Counted from the stretch's first letter, positions 43,010 through 55,937 are shown. The stretch: 64,000 nucleotides of DNA from Lytechinus variegatus (GCF_018143015.1 NC_054748.1:21113906-21177905), one strand, 5' to 3'. Notes: generated by a model from the sequence alone, not told the origin. Numbers and translations are program-made.

Positions 43010-44279
43010 TCATTGAAACTCATGTATAGAGTCTTTTTCATTCGTGCAAAGCACCTAATATTGTTCGTAAATGCATGAAAGTTAACAACTTTTTACAAAG
43101 ACTAAGTAAGTAATAAATGAAAAATCAAGTAACAGAGCACACATAACTTAGCTGATTTAGCATACGTAGATTTGAATATTCTATCAATATTAAACAAATA
43201 TATTTTTAATAAAAAAAAAATCTCTATGATTCGTGAAATTGATATATATCTGGTAAATTAAAAATATAATTCTGGAATGTAGCACATTTGGGACATATAA
43301 ATACACCTTGTAATTTCTAGTTCCTACACAATTAGCAAATATATAGCAAAATCAGTTATATTAGGGGTCCTAAATAAATATTTGAATATTAAGGCTTTCC
43401 TTATAAAAATGTATGCTTACTTGCTAAAAAATATTGTGAATACACTGCCTGATGAATTGAGCAGTTTTCTTGAATACTTCTGGAATATATCGCTGTGATC
43501 TTTAAAAAGAAAACTCAAACACGAATATAAATCAAACCTCACTTGGTTGAAAAGGGGCAATATTATTTATACCAAAGATAAGAATATCATTTAAATAATA
43601 GAACGAAAAGATGATTGGACAATTTTTACTAGTTTTGATCAACGTTATCTTATAAAGCACTTGTGAAATGATGTGTTTATATGAACCACTCTTCCTTTGC
43701 ATTATATCTTACTTGGGAAGTAGTATTTTAGAAAAAAAAGGTCGTGATGAATCCTAGAGTTTTCAAAGCTTATTTTATTAATTGAGGGTGCAATGAAAAT
43801 GCAATGTTAATGTAATAAGTGACAATCACTTTTTTCACGAGTTAATTTTGAAATATACAGAAGAAATGCAGAGAGGAAAAGATCACTTTGAATAAATTGT
43901 GCTTTCTAAACAAAAGATAATATTCCAGCTTCTTTGTACTTACAATGTAGATCTAAAAAAAATATTACAATAATTCACATATTATATACAGTATCAATGA
44001 ATATGAAAATACCAAATTACTTTGATGAATGTAATTATGATGTAAGATGAAAATAATTTTACCCCCAAAGTGTGTGTTATTACATTACACTTAATCCACC
44101 ATTTGTTTTAACTTGTTTTTAAATATGAACAGATATCATCTTTAAAACGTGAATATAAAGAAACCAAATATTACTTGCAAGTAACTTTTACATGCATATT
44201 GTGATCAGAATGATATGAATAAATCAATTATAAGTAACCATCCAATTTGTTTTGGCTCTTATTCTTTTTTTCAAACCTG
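43010..44279. other. Very AT-rich intergenic stretch
   Basis: No repeats of the families above and no coding motifs were recognised. Long A/T stretches dominate. Confidence 0.5.
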
Positions 44280-44460
44280 GCGGGTGTTTCATAAAGCTGT
44301 TCATAAGTTAATAGGTACTTTATGAACAGTAACTGGTGATCCTTTCATGTGGTAAATGGTATACACCAAAATGTTTGTAGGCGATAGTTTAGCAAGTAAG
44401 AAAGGATCCCCAGTTATTCTTAAAGTGGCTCTTAACTTACTAACAGCTTTATGAAACATC
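44280..44460. mobile_element. MITE of the 'GTTTCATAAAGCTGTTC' family, second copy
   Basis: 'gggtgtttcataaagctgtt', 'ataggtactttatgaacag', 'taactggtgatcctttc' mirror 'gaaaggatccccagttattc', 'ttaaagtggctcttaactta', 'cagctttatgaaacatc'. Confidence 0.8.
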
Positions 44461-45480
44461 AACAAGTTGACGAACCCTCAGGTTTGACAGGTGTGTGATT
44501 CTTTCCAATATTTCGGACGTGACATTAGTTGTGCTTGCGACCTACAAAGTGAATGAAAACATAAGGTTTGATGAATTCTACATTGGTTGTTTGTATGTAC
44601 AGCGGAATGTAACGTATGATAATTGGAATGTCTCAACATCCTACGATCAATCATGCAAGATTCAAACTACAAACACGAATCACATTCTACAAAAAACTGA
44701 AGACTATTCTTTCATGAATATATTGTGCCAACCGAAGAATAGCTGATAATGGTGATCAGTGATTGAGCTGACACGAGCAGGTCAAAGTCACAAGACTGGA
44801 GAATAAAACAATCTCCCTCGGCGTTTGTGCAAGTGTCTTAGTCCCACACCAAGAAGACATAATAATGATTTAGCTCATCTCATTATTCTCCGCCAACGTT
44901 ACAGAGCCGGTTCTCAACTCTATCTCTGATGGCAAGTGAATGCAACATGCTAGATACAAGCAAATATCTTACAGTTCAACCTTATGCCCTTGACAACTGA
45001 ATTCTTTTTTGGACTTTGTACATTGTCCATTCAGTACCAGTTAGCATTAGGTTAAAAGAACAAAGCTGCTCCCATACAAAGTCTTTGAGTCCCTCAAATG
45101 AAGTTGCCTGTTAACTTAGACTGGGCTAGTTAGTCTCACTCGAGCAGCCTGATAAACAGATACAAGTCATTTCCAAACCTCATTGATTAGAACTATTTTC
45201 TGCAACATGTCTAGAAAGGTCCTGTTGGTTCATCTGAATAAATAAGGCAGTGGTCGTACCAAAGTCGCATCCTTGGCCAAATGAAGACAAGTCTTTGGAC
45301 ACTGAAGTCTTTATAGCCAAGATAAAAGGGTTTCAGGTTCTTGACATAGCACCATTATCCTTTGGCAATGGTTGTTTTCCATCTGCAATACTCATCTCAT
45401 TCACACGAGAAAAAGATCATCAATCAGTTTATCACCAACCAAGTTCGCATGTGAATGGGGTGGGAGAGAATGGATGGCCC

Positions 45481-48400
45481 TTAACAGTGATCTTCACACA
45501 TAATCTTCGACCCAACCAAGAAGTATTTGTCCCCGACGCAGAAATGCTTGTCGCACTGTGAACACTTGAAGCATTCCAAGTGGTAGCGGCATTCGGAAGA
45601 GGTCGTCATGACGAGTTCGTATGCGGGGATCGCACGGTTGCACGCCGAACACACTCCGCTTGGGGCGAATAATCTGTGGGTGAAATAGATGAGAATACAA
45701 ATATGTAAATAAACAATTTTTTGGTGAAAAGGATAGCTGAACATTACAAAAATTTTGATCAATTACATGAGACACAAATTCTCTGAAAATGACCCATGAG
45801 ATTTTCTACCTATTTGGCCAGAGGCAGATCAAACCTCTGGTGCCCTAGATGGGGGGGGGTGACTAGGTATTGGTAATTGCATTTCTAGTATCATCCACAT
45901 CCAAATTTCCTCCCCCACCCCCCGATGCACAATTTTACTGACCTTGTATACAAGCACATAGCAATGATTTACTCTGGGGGAGGGGTGACAAATGGTTGGT
46001 ATAATTGAAAGTGTCAATACTTTCCTCTCTCAAATTGGACAAGCAAAAAAAGGGGGGGGGGCAGGGGATTATCTAATCCAAAAACTTTCAACCTTTTCCC
46101 CCAGAAAAATTTGATCCCCTAAAAGGGTTATCAGCTTCTCCCCTAAAAAAAAAAAAAAAGAAAAATCCTCTCCCAAAATACCCTGCTTCTATAGCCCAGC
46201 AGGGTGGAAGCCAAAGAACAATGATCATTCATGGAAGATCCATTGGAAACTCCTATGACTCCTGCCAATACAATGCACTTTACCCAAAATAAAGGGAAAA
46301 AAACACAGCACAAAGTCATTCACTTCAAGCAGGTTGCTTGTCAAAATCACGTTATATCATCAATTACATCCGTCATTAGAATGATCGATTGGAACAATAG
46401 TCATTATGAAGGAAGCTTTGGATGACAGCCATTGTCTCTGCTTGCTTTGGCACGCGTTCAAGTTTGTGAAATTTGTCATTGAGGTGGACTCTACCCACCC
46501 ATTACTATATCTGGGTCAGGGAAAAAAAATGCATGAGGGCTTTGGGTGATTTTGCCCACGAAATGATCAAAAAAGCCTTGGAAACTCAAAAAGGAGCCCT
46601 GAAAGAGCCTGGTGCTGCCAATGTACATGGAAGTATACCATTACGGTCAAACCATGTGGTCAAATCAAATTAAAGAAGTTAGCATGATACTTCATGTACA
46701 ACATAAACACATAATGAATGCCTTCAATATGTTCACTGAAACGTTAAAAAGGAGATTTTTTTGTTGATGAGGGGTGGGGGAAGGCCCTATGGTGTTGTTA
46801 GTGACCAACTGTAAAAAAACTCAAACACAATTCTGTTTGGGAATTTATTTCAGTCTTTTGTACAATACGTGGTTGGAATAATTATATGAATATGATTGAC
46901 CAATGTTTCAACTTTTGTGATTGATCTTTTTATTAGTTTACAAAGCCAAGGTAATGTGATGAATTTTGTCATCCACTGTATCTCAAAATCTAAATCCTTA
47001 TATGGCAATATCTAGGAATTTTGTGGACACATCAGAAAAAGCTCTATTTTAGACTTATGACACAACCTTCAATCCTCTAAGAGTTCTCTATCAGAAATTA
47101 GGAATGCTTTTCAGACAATATGACTTAGCCGATACTACAATGTTTTTCAAGTACAGTTTATTTAGAGAGCTGTGCATAAAACGTCTAAATTCGGAGATGC
47201 GCAGGGTTAAACAACTGCTCCACAAAGTCTTGAATCCATTAGAGGTTTCCAGCAAAGATTCACACCTACTAACCTGAGATAATCCCGCTTGCAGAGTTTC
47301 CTTCCAAGTTTGCTGTACATGTGACAGTCAACTTCCCCCAGTCGGCACTGGCAAAGGTCACAGGAAAGACAGTCTTCGTGCCAGTATTTATCAAGAGCTC
47401 GGAGGAAGTAGCGATCCTTGATGGACTCCTTGCATCCGTGGCACTCCAAGTAGGAAGGGTTCACATTGAGGACTTCATCAACAGTTTCACTGAGGAATAG
47501 TATGAGAATATAATAGAACACATGTAAGAACAATGAAATGAATGATTTGTGGCCTTGGACTAACTAGTAGGTCCATGAAAAGAGGAATTATTGATCTGTA
47601 TCTGTGTCTATGCATACAATTGATCCTCAGACCTGATGACCTGCTAAGGTCTAGATACAGTCAAGGACCCGATGGAAGTTTGATGTATAATTGACAGTCA
47701 ACATTCCCGGTTGGCACTTGCGAAGTTCATAGAAGAGGCAGTCTTCATGCCCGTATTCATCAAGAGCTCTTATGAAGTAGTGATCCTTGGACTCCTTGCA
47801 TTCGTGGCCTCTATGTAGGAAGGGTTCACGTCAAAGATAAGAAGAAGGATATCTTATTTACATGTCTTGGCTTAAGAATTGGATCTGTGTCTATTGCAAG
47901 GACCAATGCACCAAAACCTCCAAGAAGGTTGGACACAAGGAAACGATAAGAACTAGGACATCATTTCAATAGACAAAGTCTCTTTGTGACCAAATAGTCT
48001 AGCCATGGGACTGACTTCTACTAGTAGGTCCATGGTCTGAGGAACTAGTATAGGATCTGCTCATACTGTCTTGAACCAAATCACCCGAATCTTCAAGAAA
48101 AATGGCCATGAGGATTTAATAAGAAAAAAGGGTATCAAAGTAATAGTTCGTTGAATACTGGACCCTAACAGTTGAACACAAAATGAAAGGACTGTATACC
48201 CGAATTCCCTGCAGGTAGCGCCAGGTGTTTATTAATAGCACAATAAGAATAGCAATAGCGGATGTGGCTTATCTCAGTATAAGAGAGATAAATGGTCATC
48301 GAACTAACCATCATTAATCAATGATTGCACTTTACACTTCAAGAGGAAGTTAGTGGACTTTGATGACCTGGTTGCTACTCTAGCACTTGCTGCCAATAAA

Positions 48401-51400
48401 GCCATGTCATTTGAAGAGTTGATCAATGGATATCTGGTTCTTAATCAGAAATGGAAGGGGGGGGGGGGTGTAATCAGGCTGATCTCAATCCTGTTCCTGA
48501 GACAAGCAACAGTCTTCGGGTTCAACAGTCTTCAAGTATCTTGAACATATCCGAGGTACAGTGTATTACCACTTGAATCAGATGCTGGACAGTATGGACT
48601 ACCCCTTTACCAGTGGCGTATCTGGAAAACCTCAACAGGAGGGGCAAAAAATACAAGCAAATACATAATATATACAAAGAAATGATACATTGTGATGCCA
48701 AGTTTATGTTAACCAAACGCTCTTGAGTTCAGAATATGTAACATATTGAGATGAGGGTCAAACAATATGTATTATATTGCGAAAAGAAAGGGATCATCGT
48801 CATTTCAGGGGCGCAATTCATCAACATTTTTCATCAGACAACTCTCCTTGATTTTGAATGGCTGAGAAGTATGAGACCTTTCTTCAAAGTTTATGCAAAA
48901 CATAAAATAAGTATTAGCCCTTAGCTCCATTCTAAAACGTCGAGCGACGGACAAGGTGGCAGTTAAAAAAAAATGCCCTTATTCTAAAGTATTTGACATG
49001 ATTCGGCCGGGAATTGAACCTACGACCTTCCTGGCAGGCGCCATACCAATGAGCCACCATGTCCGGTCATGTTGGAGTTACCTGGACAAAGACAAAAGGT
49101 AAAAGAGAACAATACCGAGCGTAGCAACGACCATGACCACAGCCATAGAGCATAGTGAAATGGCCATCGACGGGTTTCACATGAACTCTTTGAACCTGAT
49201 GGTATCGTAAGACACTGGAAGAACCCTAAAGCGTGTGTAAATATTACGGACTTTGTGCAGGAAATACCGTAGTTCACACTCGGACAGCAATGTTGGCATA
49301 CCCAACCCTAGAGAAACAATCCGATTAGAAATGCACGCAATAACTTCCTTCCAAAGGAACTGTGGAACCCCTGTATACATTCGATATATAAATAATATAT
49401 TCTAACGTTAGATTTATACCAATTTGAGTACATACTGATAGTTATGAAAAAGACAACAAATTTACAAATCTTGTATCAATAACTACCCCTTCAATCTTGC
49501 ATTTTGTAAGAAATCTGTAAGAACCCCATGTAAATCAATAAATAAGTTTGATATTTCGTTCAACATATTAGAGTTTGCATTCACCGAGAATGTTTGTCAT
49601 TAGAATTCATTTTGTTCACGTCTATCACTGTGAGATGATATCCATTGAAACACGTAACGCAGTAGTCAGTATACACCATTGGTAAGGTAGTCTATATGTC
49701 TTGATATCCCCATGTCATTGTCATTTAGTTTAGATTAAGGTTTATTAACCTCTTATAAAAAAAAATATTTCAGTTAGGTCCACACCGCAAAGGCAATATT
49801 ATTTGTCAGCGGTTAGGCCCAATATTTTTGGTTGGTAATGTGGTGGGTAATTATCTTAGCCACAGATGCAACATATCCAAATTCATCAATAACTTTTGCT
49901 GATAAGATGATAAGGTCCATCTTGCTTTAAAAACACGAAAGGCAAACGCATGGATCATCATATACCGGAGCATTTTTACCATGGTAAATACCATGTCGCG
50001 TAAATTGTTGCATTTGAATATTAGCGTTACTTCGTCTCTGGTTCAATTGCGACTCTCTGTACTTAAAAATCTTTATAAAGGCACCTTCACACCTGCGACC
50101 GGTTTCATAAAACTGGTTACACTTACAATTACAGTTTTACGTTTTAACAAGGAGATATCACATATCTCCTTGGTTTTAAAGCTACTGTGATTAGCTGATT
50201 GCAAACTTGTTATCATACAAGTGAAACGAAACCCTGGACGTATTAGCCAGCGTACACCGACCTGCTACTTGTATAGTGTATCAAGCCTTTCTCTCATTTG
50301 ATCACATCTCCTAATATCAAGCACTCTATTTTTGCTTCTTTATACAGAAATAATTTTGCGTTTGTACCAAAAATACAGTTCTTAAGTTCCTTTCAAGAAA
50401 TAGGGTCAGAGAGAACGACTCGCCATCATCAATACGTCGGCTTATACGTTCCAACAACACAATCTCTTTAAGAAAAAGAGTTTCGGGGAGGGGAGAAGGG
50501 GAGGAGGTTGATATACCAAAATAAATTAATGAGAATCAGAAGGGGAATCGGAATCCCAGATTAAAAACTTCCTTCGCCATCCTGTCTATCCAATGGGAAA
50601 TGCGTCCTAACGACCGTTGCCGCCGATAGACTTGTTACAGTATCCCTACAATGACATTTGATGGCAGTGACTCAACAAAACAAAATCAAGAAATGCTCCT
50701 TGATGACACTCTGCCGGGAAGACACCATCTTGAAACAATGTTCTTGGACTGTATTCCAAATTGAATTATTCATCTCAATCCTAATTGGTGCTGGTTGCAG
50801 GAGGAGTTAAGTTTAAACGCAACTCTAACATTCAAAAGCACAAGTCCAGGATACGCGCATTTCATTGGTTGAAAGGCACGTTGCGCTTGATTACAAATCT
50901 TTATGCTGTTAATATTGAGACCCGACCGGTATCTCCAGTTGGGCCACGATGATCATGAACAGCTTCTCAACGATAGTGTCCGTGTTCAAGGAGAGGGTCA
51001 CTATTTAGGTTCACTAATTAGAAAGAGGGATAACAATGCTATCGTCCCACTAACCAAACCGACCGATGGTATGTCATTGGTAATAACCTAATAGATTTGA
51101 TCGGTCTGGAGCCGGTTTTCTTGTGACTGCAGCATATGTGAGAAGGCAAGAAGCCGTGTTCATACCCATTGGTCTGTTGCTCACGTGGAGCCGTCGATGT
51201 TCGCTTCGTCTTCCTCTTCGCCATGTCATAGAAACCATAGTGACACCGTGTTCAGACCAGAGATGAAAGCACCTGTTCGCCTCTGAGGAGTGGCCGTTAT
51301 CTGTCTGAATGGCTCTCATCTGGTTCTTCTTTATATGCATCTCGTTTTCAGCAATCATCAATGGTCCGATCACGTGATGCCAGTGTTTTCATTGGCAAAC

Positions 51401-54400
51401 GATCGGTCAGTTTGGTGTTGGATTCTCCGATGTGACTGTATAGCCATGTGGCCTAACGTATAGCGTACTCTTTCGTAATTCGTTGGCAAGATCTCTTGCA
51501 ATACTGCAGTATTCCTGATATGAAGTACAATTCATTTTTTCTTTAACAAGACATGGTTGTTCCATTCATGTCAACTGGCCTTCTTCCCAAGTGAGCCCTC
51601 AATGATAAGTTTCAGAGTGTCCAAGATGTCCAAAGTGCGGCAAAACGGGAGTCCAAATGATATTTGGGTTATCTTGATTCTGTTTCCATGGGTACTTCTT
51701 CTCTACATCACTATATTTTACTTTGGCCAGCGCATGAAACATCGAGTAATGTCTGAAGGCCTATCAAATGTTGATGAAGCGCCCCGATTGGGGGGGGGGG
51801 AGGGGGGGTGCAATAGCCTTGATCGAGATTACGGGTATATTATATTTCATACGTATATATTCAACCTATCACGGATAGGATTCAAGGCATTTTAGGGTGG
51901 GCCAACATGACAACATTTTTGTTTATTATAATCCGAGATTGAAGGCTAGTTAATTGTTGTTTGTTAGGCCTATTCAATTTGAAAATCCATGGACGACTAC
52001 TGCCCACAACTCAACAATTATAATTACAGTACCTCTCCCCTGATGAGGAGGAATTAATACTCAGATTTTTTGGAATGGTGAAAATAAAGAATTTAAACGA
52101 GTTATCTGATCTCAGAACGGAAGAAATCATGACTTCTCCAATTTTCTAGAGAAAAATTGTTGAATGTTTCCTCAATTCTCCGTGATCTTTAAAGGTCGCC
52201 AGATCCCAAGAAACGTCAATTGCTTCCACCGTGTTTTCATCGAAGAGAATCATGAGAATTGAGGTTAATAACTGTCTAATTCAAACCAGGTTCGGGCGAT
52301 CCCCTCTCTGCAGTGAAACAGGGTTGTTCGGCGGAGAGAACAGATGACTCCGCGGTGGAAGGGGAGGACTGGAGGAAGCTGAAAGGCAGAACCCGGAAAT
52401 TAAACGTCTGACAAAGTTAATGAGATGCCGATGGGGTATTGTGACGTCATGGATGACCTCTACCGGAGGTCATGACCAGTTCCTCGTATGGATCAATGTA
52501 TTCGAGCGCCCTTGTGAAGTTGTATGTTACTCGTTACAGGGTGTGGCTATGTTTACATGTTGTACAAACATTGAGGTTGTGTAGATGACTTTCTCCATGG
52601 AGTTTCACACGATCCCCTCCGTAGTTGTTTAATAAAACCCTTTTTTTGCCATGGCCATGAACCATGCCGGCCGAATAGGAATTCAGAACGAAAATATATA
52701 CTCAATGATTTCGCTCCGTTATTATTACCATCGGGACCTCTAGTTTTGTAGCAATACCCTCTCGGCCCTCTCCACCGCCCCCTTCCTCCCCTCCCGTTGA
52801 CCTTCCACACCCCACCCTCTCTCACACACGCACACAAACACCGCGCAGACCCCACACCTTTGAACCCTTCCCAGAATCCAAAATGGTCTTACGGATCCAA
52901 ATGCACAATTTCTCCAACAAGGTCACTATAATTGGCCAATTACTATCGAATGATTTTATTAATCTTTAAACTGTTAATGCATTTTTGTTATTATTGCAAC
53001 AAGTTTTCTGAAACGGCCCATGAGACCATGATATTTCCATTCAAAAGGGTGTTTAACCACTTTCCACGTTCGAGAATATCACGAAAAAAGATAAAAAGAT
53101 AATCGAAGATTGAACTGAAGTGAAGATTGAACCGGAAAACGAAGACAGGGGTCTGTTGCAGAAAGAGTTGCGTTTAAACGCAAGTCAAAAAAATCAATCG
53201 CAAGTCCCAAATGCGCGCTGTTGATTGGTTGAAAATCAAGTTGCGCATGATTTTTAGAGTTGCGTTTGATTGCAACTCTTTCTGCAACGGCCCCAGATCT
53301 ATCGAGAGAGTATAACTAGAAATAGACAAATTGCATCCACACAATTGAATTAAAAATAACATCATAAAGACAATAATGCCGGTTGATGACGTCATGGACT
53401 TTGAAAATATAATCACAGGCAGCGAGGGAGGGGTAAAGGAAGGATGCAGGGTGCAACAGGTGTCCTCAATGGGAAATGAGGGGTGCAAATTGCCTCCAAG
53501 TAGGATAAGGATTGTTAAACCTTCATTTGAAATCAGATCGGGATTGACGTAATACAATATGCAGAGATTCAATTTTCTGAAGAAAGTTAAGGAATGAAGG
53601 GAAAGATTGAGGAGAGGAAGGGGAGTGTGATGATGGTGACGACAGATCAGATGAAAAAGAAGAAGAGCAAGAACGATAAGAATGGGATATTAAAGGACAG
53701 GTCCTGTTGAAGTCCACCCTAACAAAAAGATGATAGAGAAGAGCAAGAACGATAAGAATGGGATATTAAGGATAATTAAAAGAGGAAGAGGAGGAAGTAA
53801 AGGGGAGAGGAGAGGGTGAGGGCAAGAAGGAGAAGAAGGGCAAGAAGATGGAGGAGAAAAAGAAGATGGAGGAGAAGAATAAGAAAAAGAAGGAAGAGGA
53901 CGAGGAGAAGCAGATGATAGAAGAGAAAATTATAAAGATAATACAACGAAGCAGAACAACCTATGGCAGAGACACTGAAGCTTTAAGTCAACTTGGAATC
54001 TTGCCAATATATCCCTTACCATTATTGTAATTGACCAATTAATGTATTGGTGATTAACTATCGCAATACTAAACCATTTTTTCACACTATGCACAGCATT
54101 TCCTTCTTATCATTATCATTTAAAAAGTGGTTTTGACAATTTTTAAAATAAGGAACTATAAGCATACTGTACAGTGTAATATCCCAACAGGTTGTTGGGA
54201 ATAGACTCTGTAATGATCATTCCAGTGTATGAAGTGTTGTGAAACCTACATTTTCCTTGAAATATCTGAATCACTGGAAATTGCATTAGATAATTATCTC
54301 TCATAAGTAGACTTTATAAACTTTCAAGCATATTTCCACGAAGCTCATGCCTTCGTACTGAAACGAAGAACGGTGAAGATTATGTGGTTATTATAGCCCA

Positions 54401-55937
54401 TTAAAGATACATGTAGCAAACCAACCTTTCACGATAAATGGAAAATAACTTAATTCAGCCGAAAATTTGGCACGCTTTCAATTTGGATTTTGGAAACATT
54501 TTTACCCAACGCCATGACAAAGTTAAATTCAGCATCTCTGTTTTGAATAATTGTTTAAGTTAAGTTTATGCTCTCACATTAATCGCTAATTTTACCCGGG
54601 GGGCCACTTCCATTCACGAGTGGATACCATGCGCGACCATGGGGTCTCGAAAAGCACCCTAAACACGTAATTTCCATATTCTGAAAATGCACCCCTTAAC
54701 AAGTATTGGCGTGTGAAACCCTGCCCTTAACAAGTATTGGAAACAAAACGATACTCTTGGCAAAATATTCCCTGAAATGAACCCCTATACAAGTACAGGA
54801 ATGTTTCATTGTTACGGGTCCTTTGGTTGTCGGCTTGAATTACCTTATTTGGTTTTGTACGACCCCACCTTCTACACCTCGCGCAAATAGGACTCTAAAC
54901 ACGTAGTGTTGGGGCAAAAAGGACATCCTTTATAAAACATTTTAATTTTGTTTTATCATCCCCGCAAATTCGACCCTAAACACGTAATTTTCCTAGCGAA
55001 ATAGATACCCTTTTTTCATAATTTTTGTGTTTTTGACACCCTTATCACGTTACGTACGTAACGTGCCCTATCGTGAAAAGGACATCCTTTTTACGTGTTT
55101 TTTGGTCGCGCATGGTATCCACTCGTCAATGTAAGTGGCCCCCCCGGGTAATTTCATCAAATGAAGACCTCGTAAAACTAACAGACCAGAATCCATATTA
55201 CAATATTCTGTATGAAAATAACACCAGTCATTGGAGGCATGATTACATGTTGGTGTGCTCACTTTTTAGGACAATTCAACGTATGTGGTGAAAATACTGG
55301 ACACCTCCCTTTCTCCTCCTCTTCTCACAAGCTTTATTTATTGAGCGCACAAAAAATAAGATCTTAAAATTTCAGCAAGGTTCTGGTTACTTTGAAATGA
55401 AGACTTAAAGGAGAACGTTTCACGAAAAGCTAATGGAATAGACCATCGACCATGTAGACCGGTTTACTAATGTAGTCAAATTTATGGATGTTTCTTCCCT
55501 CGTAGCCTGGTAACGAGTTATTCCATTAACCTGTACCTAACAATGGTATTTCAATACTTGGAATCCACTTTGCATACATTAGTTGTTGCTATATATGTCG
55601 GACAAACTTCGGGCAATTAAGCTTTCCAGTTGTTGGAGACAACTTTTGTTAAACTGGTATGCATAAAATTTGAATATGGTAGTATAAAACCATAGAGCCA
55701 CAGCTTTATGGGAAACCGGTCCATGGTCGTACTATAAAACACAGTTTATCTATGCACAGTGACTACCACCACCACCATGCACCATACATGCACCTGTTGC
55801 GTACCCCCCACAACTTACCCATTGGAATCTACCTGCGAGTGCCGTTCCACTCTTTGCTGGTGCTCCTCGATATTCCTCATGATCGCGACAACTTTTTCCT
55901 TCCCCATGACGACAAATGGCTGCGATTGCGCTAGCAT
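45481..55937 (-). CDS. LMO2: LMO2-type LIM-only transcriptional cofactor, complete three-exon gene
   Basis: Exons on the minus strand: 55937-55819, 47489-47274, 45673-45481 (stop TAA at 45483-45481). Introns are GT-AG, phases close, and the product is 175 residues. LIM1 zinc ligands: C56, C59, H77, C80, C83, C86, C106, D109. LIM2: C120, C123, H143, C146, C149, C152, C171, H174. 'VDEVL' before LIM1, '[18 protein letters not shown]', '[15 protein letters not shown]' and '[16 protein letters not shown]' fit LMO2 rather than LMO1/3 or LMO4. LMO2 does not bind DNA; it bridges LDB1 with bHLH and GATA factors, mainly in blood and endothelial lineages in vertebrates. The start is set by a TGA directly before ATG at 55937; a second in-frame ATG lies at 55907-55905. 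The usual tail after LIM2 (about ten residues, '...YEWTK') is missing: the protein ends four residues after C171. Exon 1 is the least certain part because N-termini vary. Confidence 0.9.
47660..47845 (-). pseudogene. Decayed tandem duplicate of the LMO2 LIM1 exon
   Basis: The sequence 'gacagtcaac', 'gaggcagtcttcatgcc', 'gtattcatcaagagctc', 'agtagtgatcc', 'ggactccttgca', 'gtaggaagggttcac' parallels the functional exon (47274-47489) in the same order and spacing, on the same strand, about 370 bp away. Relative to the real exon it has a one-base deletion just after the codons for NPSY-(L/I)-E, a three-base deletion, Trp76 changed to Gly, and several zinc-ligand cysteines replaced (SCDLC became FYELR). 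It cannot fold as a LIM domain. Flanking intron words ('ctagtaggtccatg', 'ggatctg') are repeated too, at 47560-47610 and 48020-48055. Confidence 0.8.
48100..48949 (-). other. LMO2 intron 1, part
   Basis: A G run at 48458-48468, a hAT-like left end 'accagtggcgtatctgg' at 48611-48627 and a decayed 'catcaacatttttcatcag' MITE piece near 48810-48870. No exon was recognised. Confidence 0.4.
48950..49065 (-). mobile_element. tRNA-Gly-like SINE head, minus strand
   Basis: Minus-strand reading: 'tggctcattggtatggcgcc' (A box), 'tgccaggaaggtcgtagg' (GCC in the anticodon place), 'ggtcgtaggttcaattccc' (B box), 'ggccgaatcatg'. It resembles tRNA-Gly(GCC) but the acceptor stem does not close, so a SINE or tRNA pseudogene is likelier than a gene. 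Confidence 0.55.
49066..53148 (-). other. LMO2 intron 1, mostly unique sequence
   Basis: This four-kilobase stretch has the lowest density of recognisable repeats in the window. Features seen: a MITE fragment at 50796-50900, G runs at 51790-51808, and C/CA-rich sequence at 52765-52850. No coding exon is recognisable. Long open frames on both strands lack domains. The low transposon density might reflect regulatory constraint; that is inference. Confidence 0.4.
50796..50900. mobile_element. Fragment of the 'GTTGCGTTTAAACGCAA' MITE
   Basis: 'gttaagtttaaacgcaactc', 'caagtccaggatacgcgca', 'ttcattggttgaaaggcacg', 'ttgcgcttgatta' parallel the complete copy at 53149-53296, without its right end. 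Confidence 0.6.
53149..53296. mobile_element. MITE of the 'GTTGCGTTTAAACGCAA' family, intact
   Basis: The left end 'gtctgttgcagaaagagttg' and the right end 'caactctttctgcaacggc' are inverted. The inside has 'cgcaagtcccaaatgcgcgc' and 'gttgattggttgaaaatcaa'. 148 bp, in LMO2 intron 1. A further copy starts at 63921 and runs off the window. Confidence 0.85.
53755..53945. repeat. GA-rich low-complexity block
   Basis: Purine-rich sequence with repeats such as 'gaggagaagaa' and 'aagaagatggagg'. It reads as a Lys/Glu-rich frame on the plus strand, which is a composition artefact. A 36-bp segment around 'agagcaagaacgataagaa' is also tandemly repeated (53665 and 53739). Confidence 0.7.
54595..55148. 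mobile_element. Foldback element with the 20-bp ACGT palindrome, copy 4 (uninterrupted reference)
   Basis: 554 bp from 'cccggggggccacttccatt' to 'gtcaatgtaagtggccccc', 'ccggg'. TAATTTTA (54587-54594) and TAATTTCA (55149-55156) form an 8-bp duplication with one mismatch. The interior carries six same-strand copies of a CCYTWAACAMGTA-like motif (about 54657, 54692, 54724, 54781, 54892, 54974) and the palindrome 'cacgttacgtacgtaacgtg' (55046-55065). No protein is encoded. It lies in LMO2 intron 1, 0.7 kb downstream of exon 1. Confidence 0.85.

Noticed and set aside
53174..53572. 132-codon minus-strand frame
   Set aside because: It overlaps an intact MITE (53149-53296) inside LMO2 intron 1 and has no domain.
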